Shown: positions 24,849 to 33,120, counted from the stretch's first letter. The stretch: DNA of 55,013 nucleotides from JANRLJ01 sp034437895 (GCA_034437895.1 DAOTTO010000539.1:1-55013); one strand, 5' to 3'. Notes: generated by a model from the sequence alone, not told the origin. Numbers and translations are program-made.

Positions 24849-25922
24849 GTGGTATCTATTGAAGTCTTGTTGGAAATTCCCGAAAAAATTCAGATTGGCC
24901 TCATGGATGGTAGTTATCAACGTCTAGGCGGTATCGTGCGTGAAAGTAATAGCAAGCAAATCGTCGCTTGGTTGAGAGAAGGTAATGCCCTTTCCGATTC
25001 TTCTTTGATTCAATCTATTGCTCCTGTTGGGCGTGCTTTGACGGCATTGTCAGGTACTGGAATGCTTCTCAACCTTGCCTTAACCAGCGCTTCTTTGGTC
25101 ACTACAATGAAACGATTAGAGCGATTATCTGCGAATGTTAGTTCTCTGGGTAAAGAATTGCATGGCGAATTTAAGCGAGATCGGGATATCAATTTTAAAG
25201 CTGCCTTGCAAAGAGCGCGTGATGCACTAGAGGCGAGTAGTGCGGTTAATCGTACACAAAGCGCTCATCAAGTCATACAAGGTTTATATGAAGCAAGGGA
25301 AAATTTTTATCAAGATTTTCATCAAGCATTAGAGCAAGACTTTGTACTTTTGGCGCAACACTATTTAACACGCTCCATGTATGCGACAGTTAGTTTGACA
25401 CGTTGCTATTTAGAAATTGATGAAATCGACTTAGCCCGAAAGCGACTGATTGAAGAATTAAAATTAATCAAGGATTCTGTTCGCGAAGTAATCAAAAAAT
25501 GGTTAGGGGATCACCCTTCAATATACTTTTACAAGGATATTCCACAGGCTGATGCTTATAGATTTGTTTGCCTTATTGAATGGGTTGAAGAAAGACTAAT
25601 TCTGGAAATTGTCGTAGAAGAACTGCGAACTGATTTTTGGAATGAAGATGTAATTAAAGATTATAAAAACAGAATCTTGAACCGATTCCCTGGTAGAAAT
25701 TCAGCAAAGGTTTCTGACCGTTTTAAAAACCTGACAGAGGCACTAACTTATTCTGAAGCGATGCTTGAAAATTATGAGCGATTGTGTGGTTTTGAAATAG
25801 AATTGCGTTCATTGCGCCTGACTAACCAATCCTTTGCAGAATGGCAAGATTTATATTCTGGACAAGAGGGGTTTGGCGTACTAATTCCAGACACCCCCCT
25901 TGAATTAGCCAATAACGATTGA
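24849..25922 (+). CDS. Unknown 357-aa protein with hydrophobic segment and coiled coil
   Basis: I recognise no family. The first 45 residues form a small beta-rich module (GLMDGSYQRLGGIVRES, then IVAWLREG). Next is a moderately hydrophobic stretch at about 55-85 (ALTALSGTGMLLNLALTSAS), which could be one membrane or membrane-lying helix. A predicted coiled coil follows (RLERLSANVSSLGKELHGEF) and a long helical, acidic C-terminus. A GTG start is supported by AAAGG six bases upstream. It lies 77 bases after hepT and is more A+T-rich than ygeW and carbamate kinase, consistent with acquisition. A role in conflict or stress is a guess from position only. Confidence 0.65.
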   Translation: MVSIEVLLEIPEKIQIGLMDGSYQRLGGIVRESNSKQIVAWLREGNALSDSSLIQSIAPVGRALTALSGTGMLLNLALTSASLVTTMKRLERLSANVSSLGKELHGEFKRDRDINFKAALQRARDALEASSAVNRTQSAHQVIQGLYEARENFYQDFHQALEQDFVLLAQHYLTRSMYATVSLTRCYLEIDEIDLARKRLIEELKLIKDSVREVIKKWLGDHPSIYFYKDIPQADAYRFVCLIEWVEERLILEIVVEELRTDFWNEDVIKDYKNRILNRFPGRNSAKVSDRFKNLTEALTYSEAMLENYERLCGFEIELRSLRLTNQSFAEWQDLYSGQEGFGVLIPDTPLELANND

Positions 25923-25935
25923 AAGCTAAAAAATT

Positions 25936-26000
25936 ATGTCCAATAAACTTGCCATAATCCCTGTGGGGGAACTAGTTGATTTTAGACTTCAAACATCCTG
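25936..26000 (+). pseudogene. Carbamate kinase 5' remnant
   Basis: ATG at 25936 begins a stretch that follows the first ~22 codons of the intact carbamate kinase at 26794: SNKLAIIPVG against PNKLAVIAVG, then ttttagac and caaacatcc. One or two bases are lost in the G-run, so the frame shifts and ends. The upstream bases (ttgaaagct) also resemble those before the intact gene. It is a decayed partial duplicate. The following gap to 26076 shows nothing else. Confidence 0.8.
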
Positions 26001-26076
26001 AAAGCCCGAATTAGTTTTAGCTTATTGCCTATCTATCTGGCTTTGTCTTTTTGATTTGAAATTCTGTGGAGACTTT

Positions 26077-26769
26077 ATGAATGAAAATGAATTGACATTA
26101 GCTGAGGCTGCAAGAAATGTTCAGAATTTTGCTGCTACATCTCTCAGACGCAAAATTGCTCAACTAGAAGCAGAGTTTATCAGTAATGAAAACTTTTCTG
26201 TGGAGACATTATGTACAAATTCCAACATTGATTTGACGCTGCTTGCCTCCGCATTAATGATGAAACGGGCTGCCGGACAGATAAATGAAGTTGTGCATGC
26301 AGTTGGAATTCTTTTACTTTTAACTCACATTCTTGAAGACGGAGAAATTATAGAGTCGTTATCTCTAGGGGCAGGCAATACAGGGCGTAATTTTGACTTG
26401 GAAACCAATTTGCGGGTAGCAGAGTTTAAATTTATTGATTGGCGGGGTGGCGCAGAAGCTATCCGACAAAATACATTTTTCAAGGACTTTTATCTGTTAG
26501 CAGAATCCGATACGACTAAACAGCGTTACTTATATGTGATTGGCGATAGATATCCTCTCAAATTCCTTCACGGTAAACGTGCTTTGAAAAGTGTTATGAG
26601 TAAAGATAGTGGATTAGCTGCACGATTTCTGGCTTTATATGGTGAGCAATTTGCAAAAGTTCACGAGTATTACACTTATCGCAAAGACAGAGTTCAAATT
26701 ATCGATGTGACTGCTTTTATTCCTGATTTTGCTAATATATTCGATAGTAGTGAAAAAACTAATCGTTGA
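26077..26769 (+). CDS. Unknown 230-aa protein, possibly PD-(D/E)XK nuclease-like
   Basis: ATG 26077 is chosen because GGAG lies five bases upstream; the frame is open from 26056. The protein is helical at the N-terminus. The middle holds GRNFDLETNLRVAEFKFIDW, where D/E, a hydrophobic strand and E-x-K fall in the spacing of PD-(D/E)XK nucleases, followed by a helix. The rest (RYLYVIGDRYPLKFL) is beta/alpha. I do not recognise a named family, so the nuclease idea rests on this one motif. It is flanked by direct partial repeats of the carbamate kinase 5' end (25936-26000 and 26794-26860), which suggests it was inserted there. Confidence 0.6.
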   Translation: MNENELTLAEAARNVQNFAATSLRRKIAQLEAEFISNENFSVETLCTNSNIDLTLLASALMMKRAAGQINEVVHAVGILLLLTHILEDGEIIESLSLGAGNTGRNFDLETNLRVAEFKFIDWRGGAEAIRQNTFFKDFYLLAESDTTKQRYLYVIGDRYPLKFLHGKRALKSVMSKDSGLAARFLALYGEQFAKVHEYYTYRKDRVQIIDVTAFIPDFANIFDSSEKTNR

Positions 26770-26793
26770 AAACTGAAAGCCGAGAACTAATTT

Positions 26794-27741
26794 ATGCCCA
26801 ACAAACTTGCTGTAATCGCTGTGGGGGGGAACTCCCTGATTTTAGACCCCAAACATCCCGAAGTTGCTAATCAGTGGGAGGCGGTGCGCGAGACGTGCGT
26901 TCACATCGCGCAGATGATCGCCGAGGGGTGGAATGTCGTCGTCACGCATGGCAATGGGCCGCAGGTCGGCTATATCTTGCGTCGTGCGGAAATTGCCGCG
27001 CAGCAGGGAATCCATCCTGTGCCGCTGGATTTGATCGTGGCGGATACGCAAGGGTCGATTGGCTACATGCTGCAACAGACGCTCGATAATACACTGCGGC
27101 GCTTAGGGATCAATCGGACGATTGTGACGGTGGTGACACAAGTGCGGGTTGATCCAAGCGATCCGGCGTTTCAAAATCCGAATAAGCCGATTGGTGGCTT
27201 TATGACCGAGCAGGATGCGCGTCAATATGAGGCGGAAGGCTGGTCAGTGATGGAGGATGCTGGGCGCGGCTGGCGGCGAGTAGTCGCGTCGCCTAAGCCG
27301 GAAGCGATCCAAGAGATTAACGCAATTATCTCACTCATCAAGAATGAATTTATTGTGATCGCGGTAGGTGGCGGCGGAATCCCTGTAACGCGGGACGACA
27401 ACGGCGACCTTAAGGGGACGTATGCCGTCATTGATAAAGATCGGGCGAGCAGTTTGTTGGCGCGGAGCCTACGGGCGGATTTGCTCATCATCAGTACAGG
27501 TGTGGAGCAGGTGGCGTTGAACTTTAATAGGCTCGATCAGCAACTCCTGCCCCAAATGACTTTGAAGGAAGCAACTCAGTATATGTCGGAGGGTCACTTC
27601 GCGCCGGGGAGTATGCTGCCGAAGATCGAGGCAGCAGTCGATTTTGTGCGAATGGGTGGGCCGCAGGCATTGATTACGGATCCGCCGAATTTGATGCGAG
27701 CGCTGCGGGGCGAAACGGGGACTCGTGTTGTGCCGGGGTGA
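26794..27741 (+). CDS. arcC: Carbamate kinase
   Basis: This 315-aa amino-acid-kinase-fold enzyme converts carbamoyl phosphate and ADP to ATP, CO2 and ammonia. Visible blocks are KLAVIAVGGNSLI, NVVVTHGNGPQVGYI, DTQGSIGYMLQQTL, AVGGGGIPV, VIDKDRASSLLA and GSMLPKIEAAVDFV. All are usual for the family and the length is normal. In E. coli the homologue YqeA belongs to the purine-linked cluster; here YgeW-type carbamoyltransferase lies upstream on the same strand with an accessory island between. Decayed pieces of a second copy lie at 21097-21240 and 25936-26000. Confidence 0.95.
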   Translation: MPNKLAVIAVGGNSLILDPKHPEVANQWEAVRETCVHIAQMIAEGWNVVVTHGNGPQVGYILRRAEIAAQQGIHPVPLDLIVADTQGSIGYMLQQTLDNTLRRLGINRTIVTVVTQVRVDPSDPAFQNPNKPIGGFMTEQDARQYEAEGWSVMEDAGRGWRRVVASPKPEAIQEINAIISLIKNEFIVIAVGGGGIPVTRDDNGDLKGTYAVIDKDRASSLLARSLRADLLIISTGVEQVALNFNRLDQQLLPQMTLKEATQYMSEGHFAPGSMLPKIEAAVDFVRMGGPQALITDPPNLMRALRGETGTRVVPG

Positions 27742-27760
27742 TATAAAACTACATAGGCAC

Positions 27761-28010
27761 AGACTGGACTTTATCCATATTAAGCAGCATAGCAGAGGGC
27801 ATCAACCCAAAGCTTCAACAAAGCCGGTGAAACATTCCCAGAGTGAGGGGATAAAAGGGTTGTTGGAAAATGGGTATGCGCCCACAGATAATGACGGACA
27901 TAAGCAAGAACATCGGTAGGCATTGTAGGCATTTGATTTCTCCCTGTACAAGAAAAATCAGCTTACCTTGCCCTACCTTTTTCATCCACTATTTGGATAA
28001 AGCCCAGTCT
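27761..28010. mobile_element. Decayed insertion-sequence-like element (copy E2)
   Basis: The ends match in inverted orientation: agactggactttatccat at 27761-27778 and atttggataaagcccagtct at 27991-28010 (rc agactgggctttatccaaat). On the minus strand there is a GGGAGAAA, then an ATG at about 27935 opening a frame of about 50 codons (starts MPTMPTDVLAYVRHYLWA) that ends at about 27782, just inside the left end. This looks like an IS with most of its transposase deleted. No clear target duplication is seen. A partial copy is at 21331-21420. The rest of the gap 27742-28058 shows nothing else. Confidence 0.65.
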
Positions 28011-28058
28011 ATGCCCTCAACGGTTCAATATTTTTCAATTCCTTCCTCCCACACACTT

Positions 28059-28691
28059 TTATGACATTTCCACTGTTAAGTGATCTTTGATATTCCATGA
28101 TCCACACACAAACCGCCCCGCATCATACGGCTCTAGGACTATCATCCCCGTATTATCAAGATGATTCACACGCTGCAATGCCGCCGCATTCACACATAAA
28201 TAAGGCACAACTGTCCGCGTGATACCGCCATGTGTCACTAACACTGTATTTCCTTCTTCCGGGCAGCGCATTAACACATTCAATAGACGATCATAAGCAC
28301 TGCGGAATGTCTCGCCATTCGGGAATGCCGCCGCCCAATCCGCCTGAATCCATCGTTGATACACGCTCGACCAAATATCCCACGCATCTTCATCCACCCG
28401 CCCTTCCAAATTGCCGCAGTCCATCTCATGAAGGTCATCGTCAATTTGCGGGATGACGTTAACGGCGGTTGCGATAATTTCCGCAGTTTGCATCGCACGA
28501 TCAAACGGACTAGTATAAATCGTCATAATGCCCTTATCACTTAACCATCGTGCGGCTTTAAACGCTTGTTCTCGCCCCAATGTGCTTAAATTGCCATCAC
28601 GTTCTTTACACTTGAGTCGTCGCTCTAAATTGACTACACTTTCCCCATGTCGCATCACATAAATCATTTTACCGCTCAACTTTCCACCCAT
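28059..28691 (-). CDS. Histidine phosphatase-family protein
   Basis: This 210-aa enzyme of the phosphoglycerate-mutase-like histidine phosphatase group has MRHGES with the catalytic RHG His near the N-terminus, YTSPFDRAMQTAE, and VTHGGITR with the second His. Phosphate-binding arginines are in place. The substrate is not identifiable; possibilities range from small phosphometabolites to cobalamin intermediates, for which there is no context here. The start could also be at the Met of MIYVMRHGE (28667), closer to the motif. Confidence 0.88.
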   Translation of the reverse strand: MGGKLSGKMIYVMRHGESVVNLERRLKCKERDGNLSTLGREQAFKAARWLSDKGIMTIYTSPFDRAMQTAEIIATAVNVIPQIDDDLHEMDCGNLEGRVDEDAWDIWSSVYQRWIQADWAAAFPNGETFRSAYDRLLNVLMRCPEEGNTVLVTHGGITRTVVPYLCVNAAALQRVNHLDNTGMIVLEPYDAGRFVCGSWNIKDHLTVEMS

Positions 28692-28749
28692 ATTTTAGGC
28701 AAAAAGAGTACAAAATAGAATCAAAAGACGCAAATCACGCTGAGAACCA

Positions 28750-28797
28750 ATTTGCTTTGCGATTCTCCGCGTACTTTGCGCCTTTGCGTTAAATCTT
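28750..28797 (+). repeat. 'ctttgcg' dispersed repeat, copy C3
   Basis: Phrase tttgctttgcg, attctccgcg, actttgcg, cctttgcgttaaatc in the gap between the histidine phosphatase start and the hydrolase stop. Related to copies C1, C2 and C4. Confidence 0.6.
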
Positions 28798-28805
28798 AGC
28801 TGCCT

Positions 28806-29450
28806 TTAGGCGAGCGCTTCCATCATCCCGCGTACAAAGTCGATTTCATCTTGATTGATGGTATGCCCCATACGTGGATAAATACGTTTCGTGATATCCC
28901 CACCCAAACGCCCTAGCACATCCGCTGCTTCATTCACCCGCGCTAAAGGAATATGTGAATCGATATCGCTGCATCCTACAAAGACAGGGGTGTGATCTAA
29001 GCTGCCTAGATAATCGCGTGATGTGCCGTCTGCGCCTATCAACCCGCCACTTAAGCCCGCCACACCGCCATAGCGCTGAGCATTCCGCGCCGCATATTCC
29101 AACATTAAACATGCGCCTTGAGAAAATCCTAACAGCATGATGTTCTGCGACTGAATACCTGCCGCCTCCACCTGCTTGACGACACGCCCAATTTTCTTTA
29201 GCGCTGAAGTTAACGCGGGTTCATTAGCCTCCAGCGGCGAAAGAAATGGGTACGGATACCATGTTTGTCCGGCGGCCTGCGGCGCGAGATAGGCAAATCC
29301 CGGTACGGCGATCTCATTCACAAGCGACAAAATGCTTTCCGCCGTCGCGCCACGCCCATGAATCATGACCATCGCCGCTTTCGCTGTTTCCAGCAGCTCG
29401 CCCCTCTGTTGCACAGGGGTCATACCATGCACATCGGTATCAATCGTCAT
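28806..29450 (-). CDS. MhqD-like alpha/beta hydrolase (phospholipase/carboxylesterase family)
   Basis: This is a 214-aa hydrolase from the ATG at 29450. It has MVMIHGRGATAES (oxyanion region), LLGFSQGACLM with the nucleophile serine, FVGCSDIDSHIP with the catalytic Asp region, and RMGHTIN with the His: a complete triad. In Bacillus subtilis the MhqD hydrolase and MhqO dioxygenase handle hydroquinone/quinone stress; here the gene starts within the last four bases of an MhqO-like gene (ATGA overlap), which supports the same pairing. A longer open frame to 29534 only overlaps that gene. Confidence 0.85.
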   Translation of the reverse strand: MTIDTDVHGMTPVQQRGELLETAKAAMVMIHGRGATAESILSLVNEIAVPGFAYLAPQAAGQTWYPYPFLSPLEANEPALTSALKKIGRVVKQVEAAGIQSQNIMLLGFSQGACLMLEYAARNAQRYGGVAGLSGGLIGADGTSRDYLGSLDHTPVFVGCSDIDSHIPLARVNEAADVLGRLGGDITKRIYPRMGHTINQDEIDFVRGMMEALA

Positions 29451-30538
29451 TTGGCAATCTCCGGCGTTTTCCACGCTTCCACCGTCACCGGCTTCAGCCG
29501 CGCCTCGATCATCGTCCGCTGATTTTCCAACCAATGCGGCAGCATCAAGCGTGTACCTGTCGTAGCCACGTCTTCATCCACCAGAAAGCCGGGGCCAACC
29601 GTCGCCAACTCGACAATATGCCCATCAGGATCATTGCTATAAATGCTCTTGAAGTATACGCGGTCAAGGATTTGTGAGACACGATAACCCGCCCGATTCA
29701 GCTTAGCCTGATATTCGCGCTGCACATCCTCATTCTCGACAGTAAAGGCAAAATGATGGGTCAGACCCGCGCCCATCTGTGCATTTCGGACTTTTTTCGG
29801 ATCGCGTTCAAAATAGGTGATAAGCGAACCGGGCTTACCTTCATCCACACCCCAATACCAGTGCGCCGAGCCGGGATCATCAAAGTTATCGGTCATCTTT
29901 ACGCGATTTAACCCCAACACACCATGATAAAAATCATGTGTTGCCTGAATATTCGTCCCAATCGCGGTGATATGGTGCATCCCCTGCATTAACGCCATAT
30001 CGGCTGTGATCTCATGAACGGGCGAAGGCCATGTCAGCGCTTTGATCGCTTCTTCGTCCCGATTTGCAACCATCATCGCTTCAGGAGGCGGAAGATGATG
30101 TGTACCGAGTGTTTCAGGCGACTCATCAATCGTGAAACCGGGGCCATCTGTAGCAATTTCCAGAATCACACCGCCGGGGTCTTTAAAGTAAATCGACTTA
30201 AAATAGTGACGATCAAACGGGCCATCGACCTCAATGCCCAGATCAGTTAGCCAGCGCTTCCATTTGAGCAGCCCATCATAATCATGTACCCGCAGTGCCA
30301 GATGATGCGTGCCGCCGATGCCTGTTTTGCCCTTCGGCGCATGAGGCCACTCAAAAAAGGTAATCGCCGTGCCGGGACTGCCTGTTTCATTGCCGAAATA
30401 CAAATGATACGCGCTGGGATCATCAAAATTAACCGTCTTTTTGACAAGCCGCTGCCCCAGCACTCGCGTGTAAAAATCCGCTGTGCGTCCAGCATCCGAA
30501 CTCACCAGCGTAATGTGATGTAAACCGAGAATAGTCAT
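29447..30538 (-). CDS. MhqO-like ring-cleaving dioxygenase (two VOC domains)
   Basis: This 363-aa enzyme is built from two vicinal-oxygen-chelate halves: ILGLHHITLVSSDAGRTADF (1-~155) and MQGMHHITAIGTNIQATHDF (~185-340). Each repeats the FYxxVLG, FDDPxxxHxYxG and HHLA/HHFA pattern, and each half ends with a conserved glutamate (VILEIAT, HIVELAT). Metal ligands His and Glu are visible in both. Family members cleave hydroquinone-type rings. ATG 30538 lies nine bases after AAAGGAG; the ATG at 30544 is closer. It is co-transcribed with the MhqD-like hydrolase. Confidence 0.87.
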   Translation of the reverse strand: MTILGLHHITLVSSDAGRTADFYTRVLGQRLVKKTVNFDDPSAYHLYFGNETGSPGTAITFFEWPHAPKGKTGIGGTHHLALRVHDYDGLLKWKRWLTDLGIEVDGPFDRHYFKSIYFKDPGGVILEIATDGPGFTIDESPETLGTHHLPPPEAMMVANRDEEAIKALTWPSPVHEITADMALMQGMHHITAIGTNIQATHDFYHGVLGLNRVKMTDNFDDPGSAHWYWGVDEGKPGSLITYFERDPKKVRNAQMGAGLTHHFAFTVENEDVQREYQAKLNRAGYRVSQILDRVYFKSIYSNDPDGHIVELATVGPGFLVDEDVATTGTRLMLPHWLENQRTMIEARLKPVTVEAWKTPEIAK

Positions 30539-30606
30539 GTCCATCTGCTCCTTTTCATCCCTCTTTAGTATAGACGATTCGAGCAAATCAAAACTTCCCA
30601 AATAAG

Positions 30607-30652
30607 CGGACTAAAGTCCGTTTTCACTTTTGCGCGATATTTCGATTATAAT
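30607..30652 (+). promoter_or_regulatory. Probable promoter of the Uma2 gene with upstream small hairpin
   Basis: TATAAT at 30647-30652 with TTCACT at 30623-30628 (18-base spacer) forms a plausible sigma-70 promoter 27 bases before the start codon. Just upstream, cggactaaagtccg (30608-30621) is a small perfect palindrome followed by a T-run. It may be an operator or a short terminator-like repeat. Confidence 0.5.
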
Positions 30653-30678
30653 GCACCCATGTAGAAAGGGTTAAATAA

Positions 30679-31233
30679 ATGGTCTTACAGATAAAATACC
30701 TGACCGTCGAAAAATTTGACGAATTTACACAACAACCAGAAAACGGCGATAAATTGTTTGAGTATATCGCTGGGGAGATTGTCGAAGTGCCGTCTAATGC
30801 CTATGCCTCAAACTTTTCGAGCATCATTTCAGGCGAACTTTACATCTTCCTCAAAGGTAAAAATCTCGGTCATCTCACAGGCGAAGCAGGCGGTTATAAA
30901 GTCGCGGACGAGCGCTACGTACCGGATGTTGCTTTTATTTCTTACATCCGACAGCCCGAACTCGCTTGCTCAGGCTACAACCCCATCCCCCCCGACCTCG
31001 CCGTCGAGGTCGATTTTCCCTCAACCTACCAATCACAAAAAGAACTGCGTACCAAAGTCGTCAATTACCTTGTGGCTGGAACCGTCGTATGGCTCGTCCT
31101 GCCAGAAGTTAAAGAAGTTGAAGTCTACGTGCCGAGACTTCCCATGCAAAAACTCACCCTCAACGACACCTTAGATGACGGCGATTTACTCCCCGATTTT
31201 AGCCTGCCACTCAAGGACATTTTTCCTGATTGA
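30679..31233 (+). CDS. Uma2-family (DUF820) putative endonuclease
   Basis: This 184-aa protein has the Uma2 layout. Its start is KYLTVEKFDEF and KLFEYIAGEIVEV. Then come VPDVAFISY and PDLAVEVDFPST, the D and E of a PD-(D/E)XK-like site, and KVVNYLVAGTVVWLVLPEVKEVEVY with the following lysine/tyrosine region. Uma2 proteins are abundant in Cyanobacteria and Chloroflexota, often alone as here, and their role is not settled; nuclease activity is inferred from fold. A short gap downstream (31234-31652) contains no gene. Confidence 0.88.
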   Translation: MVLQIKYLTVEKFDEFTQQPENGDKLFEYIAGEIVEVPSNAYASNFSSIISGELYIFLKGKNLGHLTGEAGGYKVADERYVPDVAFISYIRQPELACSGYNPIPPDLAVEVDFPSTYQSQKELRTKVVNYLVAGTVVWLVLPEVKEVEVYVPRLPMQKLTLNDTLDDGDLLPDFSLPLKDIFPD

Positions 31234-31457
31234 GTGAGTAGTATCTTAGAAAATATTTATTCCGCTTGCACCGCAAAAATAGGGACAAAAAGCCGGACAA
31301 AATGCCCACCTTTGTCCCCAATTTTATGCTACGCTGATTTTCATATACGCTATTCTGATATGGGAGATCAGCCTTTGGTTCTTCAATCCCTCTTGGCAAC
31401 TGCTCCAAAACGGTTAATTTTCATTGCCGCATATAGGCAAAGAAGTTGACGATTAAA

Positions 31458-31502
31458 ACCTTTGCGTATCTCTGCGTTCTTCGCGCCTTTGCGTCTAATC
31501 TG
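31458..31502 (+). repeat. 'ctttgcg' dispersed repeat, copy C4
   Basis: Phrase acctttgcg, tatctctgcg, ttcttcgcg, cctttgcgtctaatc in the 31234-31652 gap. The first 200 bases of that gap show nothing recognisable. Confidence 0.6.
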
Positions 31503-31538
31503 CTTGATTGCGGGATGCGATGTAAATTTATCGTCACT

Positions 31539-31571
31539 TGGCGGCAGCAAGTTCCCGTGTTGCTGCCGCCA
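31539..31571 (+). terminator. Strong 12-bp hairpin with following T-run
   Basis: tggcggcagcaa (31539-31550) pairs perfectly with ttgctgccgcca (31560-31571) around a nine-base loop, followed by gactattttt. It may end transcription from the Uma2 side, although the T-run starts several bases after the stem. A second cggcggcagcagcag follows nearby, so it might instead be part of a repeat. Confidence 0.5.
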
Positions 31572-31652
31572 GACTATTTTTCGGCGGCAGCAGCAGCAAA
31601 CTCCCTCACGCCTGCCACCGCTTTTCACTCATTGCTGGTCACTCATCACTCA

Positions 31653-32855
31653 CTATTTCAAGAGTCCCGGCAGGAGCGCATAAAATTCTGTGGCTTTTAC
31701 GACATCCTCCAATTTCACTTGGTCGATTACCGTATGGGCGTGGATTTCGTCGCCGGGGCCATAACCGATACTCGGAATCCCCTCCTTGCCAGCCCAATAG
31801 GTACCATTGGTGGAAAAATCCCATTTGCCTGTGGGCGGTGACTCTCCCCAGAGAAGTTCCTGCGCCTTTAATCCCGCCTGTACAAAAGGATGATCTTCCG
31901 GCAACGCCCATGCCGGATAAATTTTATCCAGCGGGAATTTAAAACCCGTATAACTCGGCTCTTCATAGACGAGAATCGCCGCTTCAATATCATTGCGATC
32001 CCCAATAACACGCCTCAAGCGGGCAAGTTCGGCCTCTGGTTCTTCACCAAAGGTCACGCGTCGGTCAATATAAATCGTCGCCAAATTCGGCACGGCATTA
32101 ATGCTGGGTGTCTCGACCTTCATATCGGTCACGGTGATGCGTCCTGCGCCCAAAAATGGGTCATCGCCAAATTCCGGTTCGAGCTTGCTGATCGCGTCGA
32201 TAATGGGCAGGAGCTTATAAATCGCGTTATCGCCGAGGAAGTTGCTGGCGGCGTGGGCGCTTTTGCCCTTTGCAGTGATTGAAAATTCCACCCGTCCCTT
32301 ATGTCCACGATAGATTTGCATCCGTGTCGGTTCGCCGACAACCACAAAATCCGGACGGATTCCTTCAACCTCAACCAAGGCATGAGGCGCACTTCCATCA
32401 TTCCATTCTTCCATATTGCCGAAATAATATGCGGTGATTCCGTCGAGTAAGCCGAGTTCTTTCGCCAGCGCCAGCCCATAAATCATGCCGGGCGTACTGC
32501 CCTTCTCATCACACGCCCCCCGTGCGAAAAGAACGCCGTCCTCGATTTTGCCTTCAAACGGATCCCATTCCCATTCGCCGGGATTGCCAATGCCGACAGT
32601 ATCAATATGGCTGTCATAAAGCACTTTAATCGGCCCATTCCCGATCACGCCCACTACATTGCCCATTTTATCCCACCACACATCATCAAAACCGAGCTTT
32701 CGCATTTCGGCTTCTGCTCGTTCCCCTACCGCCCGAATCTGGCTCTCGTAGCTCGGAATCGCACACAATTCGCGCAAAAATGTGATGATCGGCTCGCGCT
32801 GTGCTTCGACGCGCTGTTTAATTGTCTCGACTATTTTCTGGTTGATTGTAGACAT
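31653..32855 (-). CDS. ygeY: YgeY-type M20 peptidase/deacylase
   Basis: This 400-aa zinc hydrolase of the M20 family has the di-metal site residues YDSHIDTV, GACDEKG, GNMEEWND, VVGEPT and, near the C-terminus, YGPGDEIHAHT. The dimerisation domain includes HKGRVEFSITAKGKSAHAA. It matches the YgeY/'selenium metabolism hydrolase' subgroup rather than ArgE or DapE in order and wording, as I recall them. In the purine-linked gene set YgeY works with SsnA, YgeW and a PLP enzyme. Here it stands alone on the minus strand about 7 kb from ygeW. The substrate is probably an N-acyl or carbamoyl amino compound, not shown by sequence. Confidence 0.88.
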   Translation of the reverse strand: MSTINQKIVETIKQRVEAQREPIITFLRELCAIPSYESQIRAVGERAEAEMRKLGFDDVWWDKMGNVVGVIGNGPIKVLYDSHIDTVGIGNPGEWEWDPFEGKIEDGVLFARGACDEKGSTPGMIYGLALAKELGLLDGITAYYFGNMEEWNDGSAPHALVEVEGIRPDFVVVGEPTRMQIYRGHKGRVEFSITAKGKSAHAASNFLGDNAIYKLLPIIDAISKLEPEFGDDPFLGAGRITVTDMKVETPSINAVPNLATIYIDRRVTFGEEPEAELARLRRVIGDRNDIEAAILVYEEPSYTGFKFPLDKIYPAWALPEDHPFVQAGLKAQELLWGESPPTGKWDFSTNGTYWAGKEGIPSIGYGPGDEIHAHTVIDQVKLEDVVKATEFYALLPGLLK

Positions 32856-32885
32856 GCTCGCGCTATCCCTATCGTGTCTTTAGAA

Positions 32886-32913
32886 AAATAAAAAACCGTG
32901 TATTTCCGCACGG
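32886..32913 (-). terminator. Rho-independent terminator
   Basis: On the minus strand, ccgtg pairs with cacgg around an eight-base loop and is followed by a long T-rich tract (ttttttattttt). It lies between the histidine kinase stop (33149) and the ygeY start (32855) and would end kinase transcription. An A-rich arm on the other side makes it weaker in the opposite direction. Confidence 0.65.
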
Positions 32914-33018
32914 CTTCTAGTGTATCGACTTTTTATCTCGAACCACAGGGAGGAGGCGAAAGCTAAAATCGCTCGTCCCTACTTTTGTAGAGTTATGAAA
33001 GAAATTGAAAAATCATTC

Positions 33019-33120
33019 AACCACAGAGGACACAGAGACTTAAGTTCAAAATCTTGGTGTTCTAGGTGTCGTCTGTGCGCTTAGGTGGTTAAAAAATTTC
33101 AAATTACTTTCGAGTCTCTA
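33019..33120 (+). repeat. Dispersed ~100-bp repeat, copy B3
   Basis: Contains accacagagg, acacagagacttaag, ttcaaaatcttggtg, taggtgtcgtc, gcgcttaggtggtta and caaattactttcgag. It is the fullest of the three B copies (others at 138-262 and 21421-21508). Located just beyond the histidine kinase stop. Confidence 0.7.

Noticed and set aside
31653..32855. Selenoprotein or selenium use in the cluster
   Set aside because: The YgeY family is called selenium-linked, but I saw no in-frame UGA readthrough case and no selenium genes in the window.
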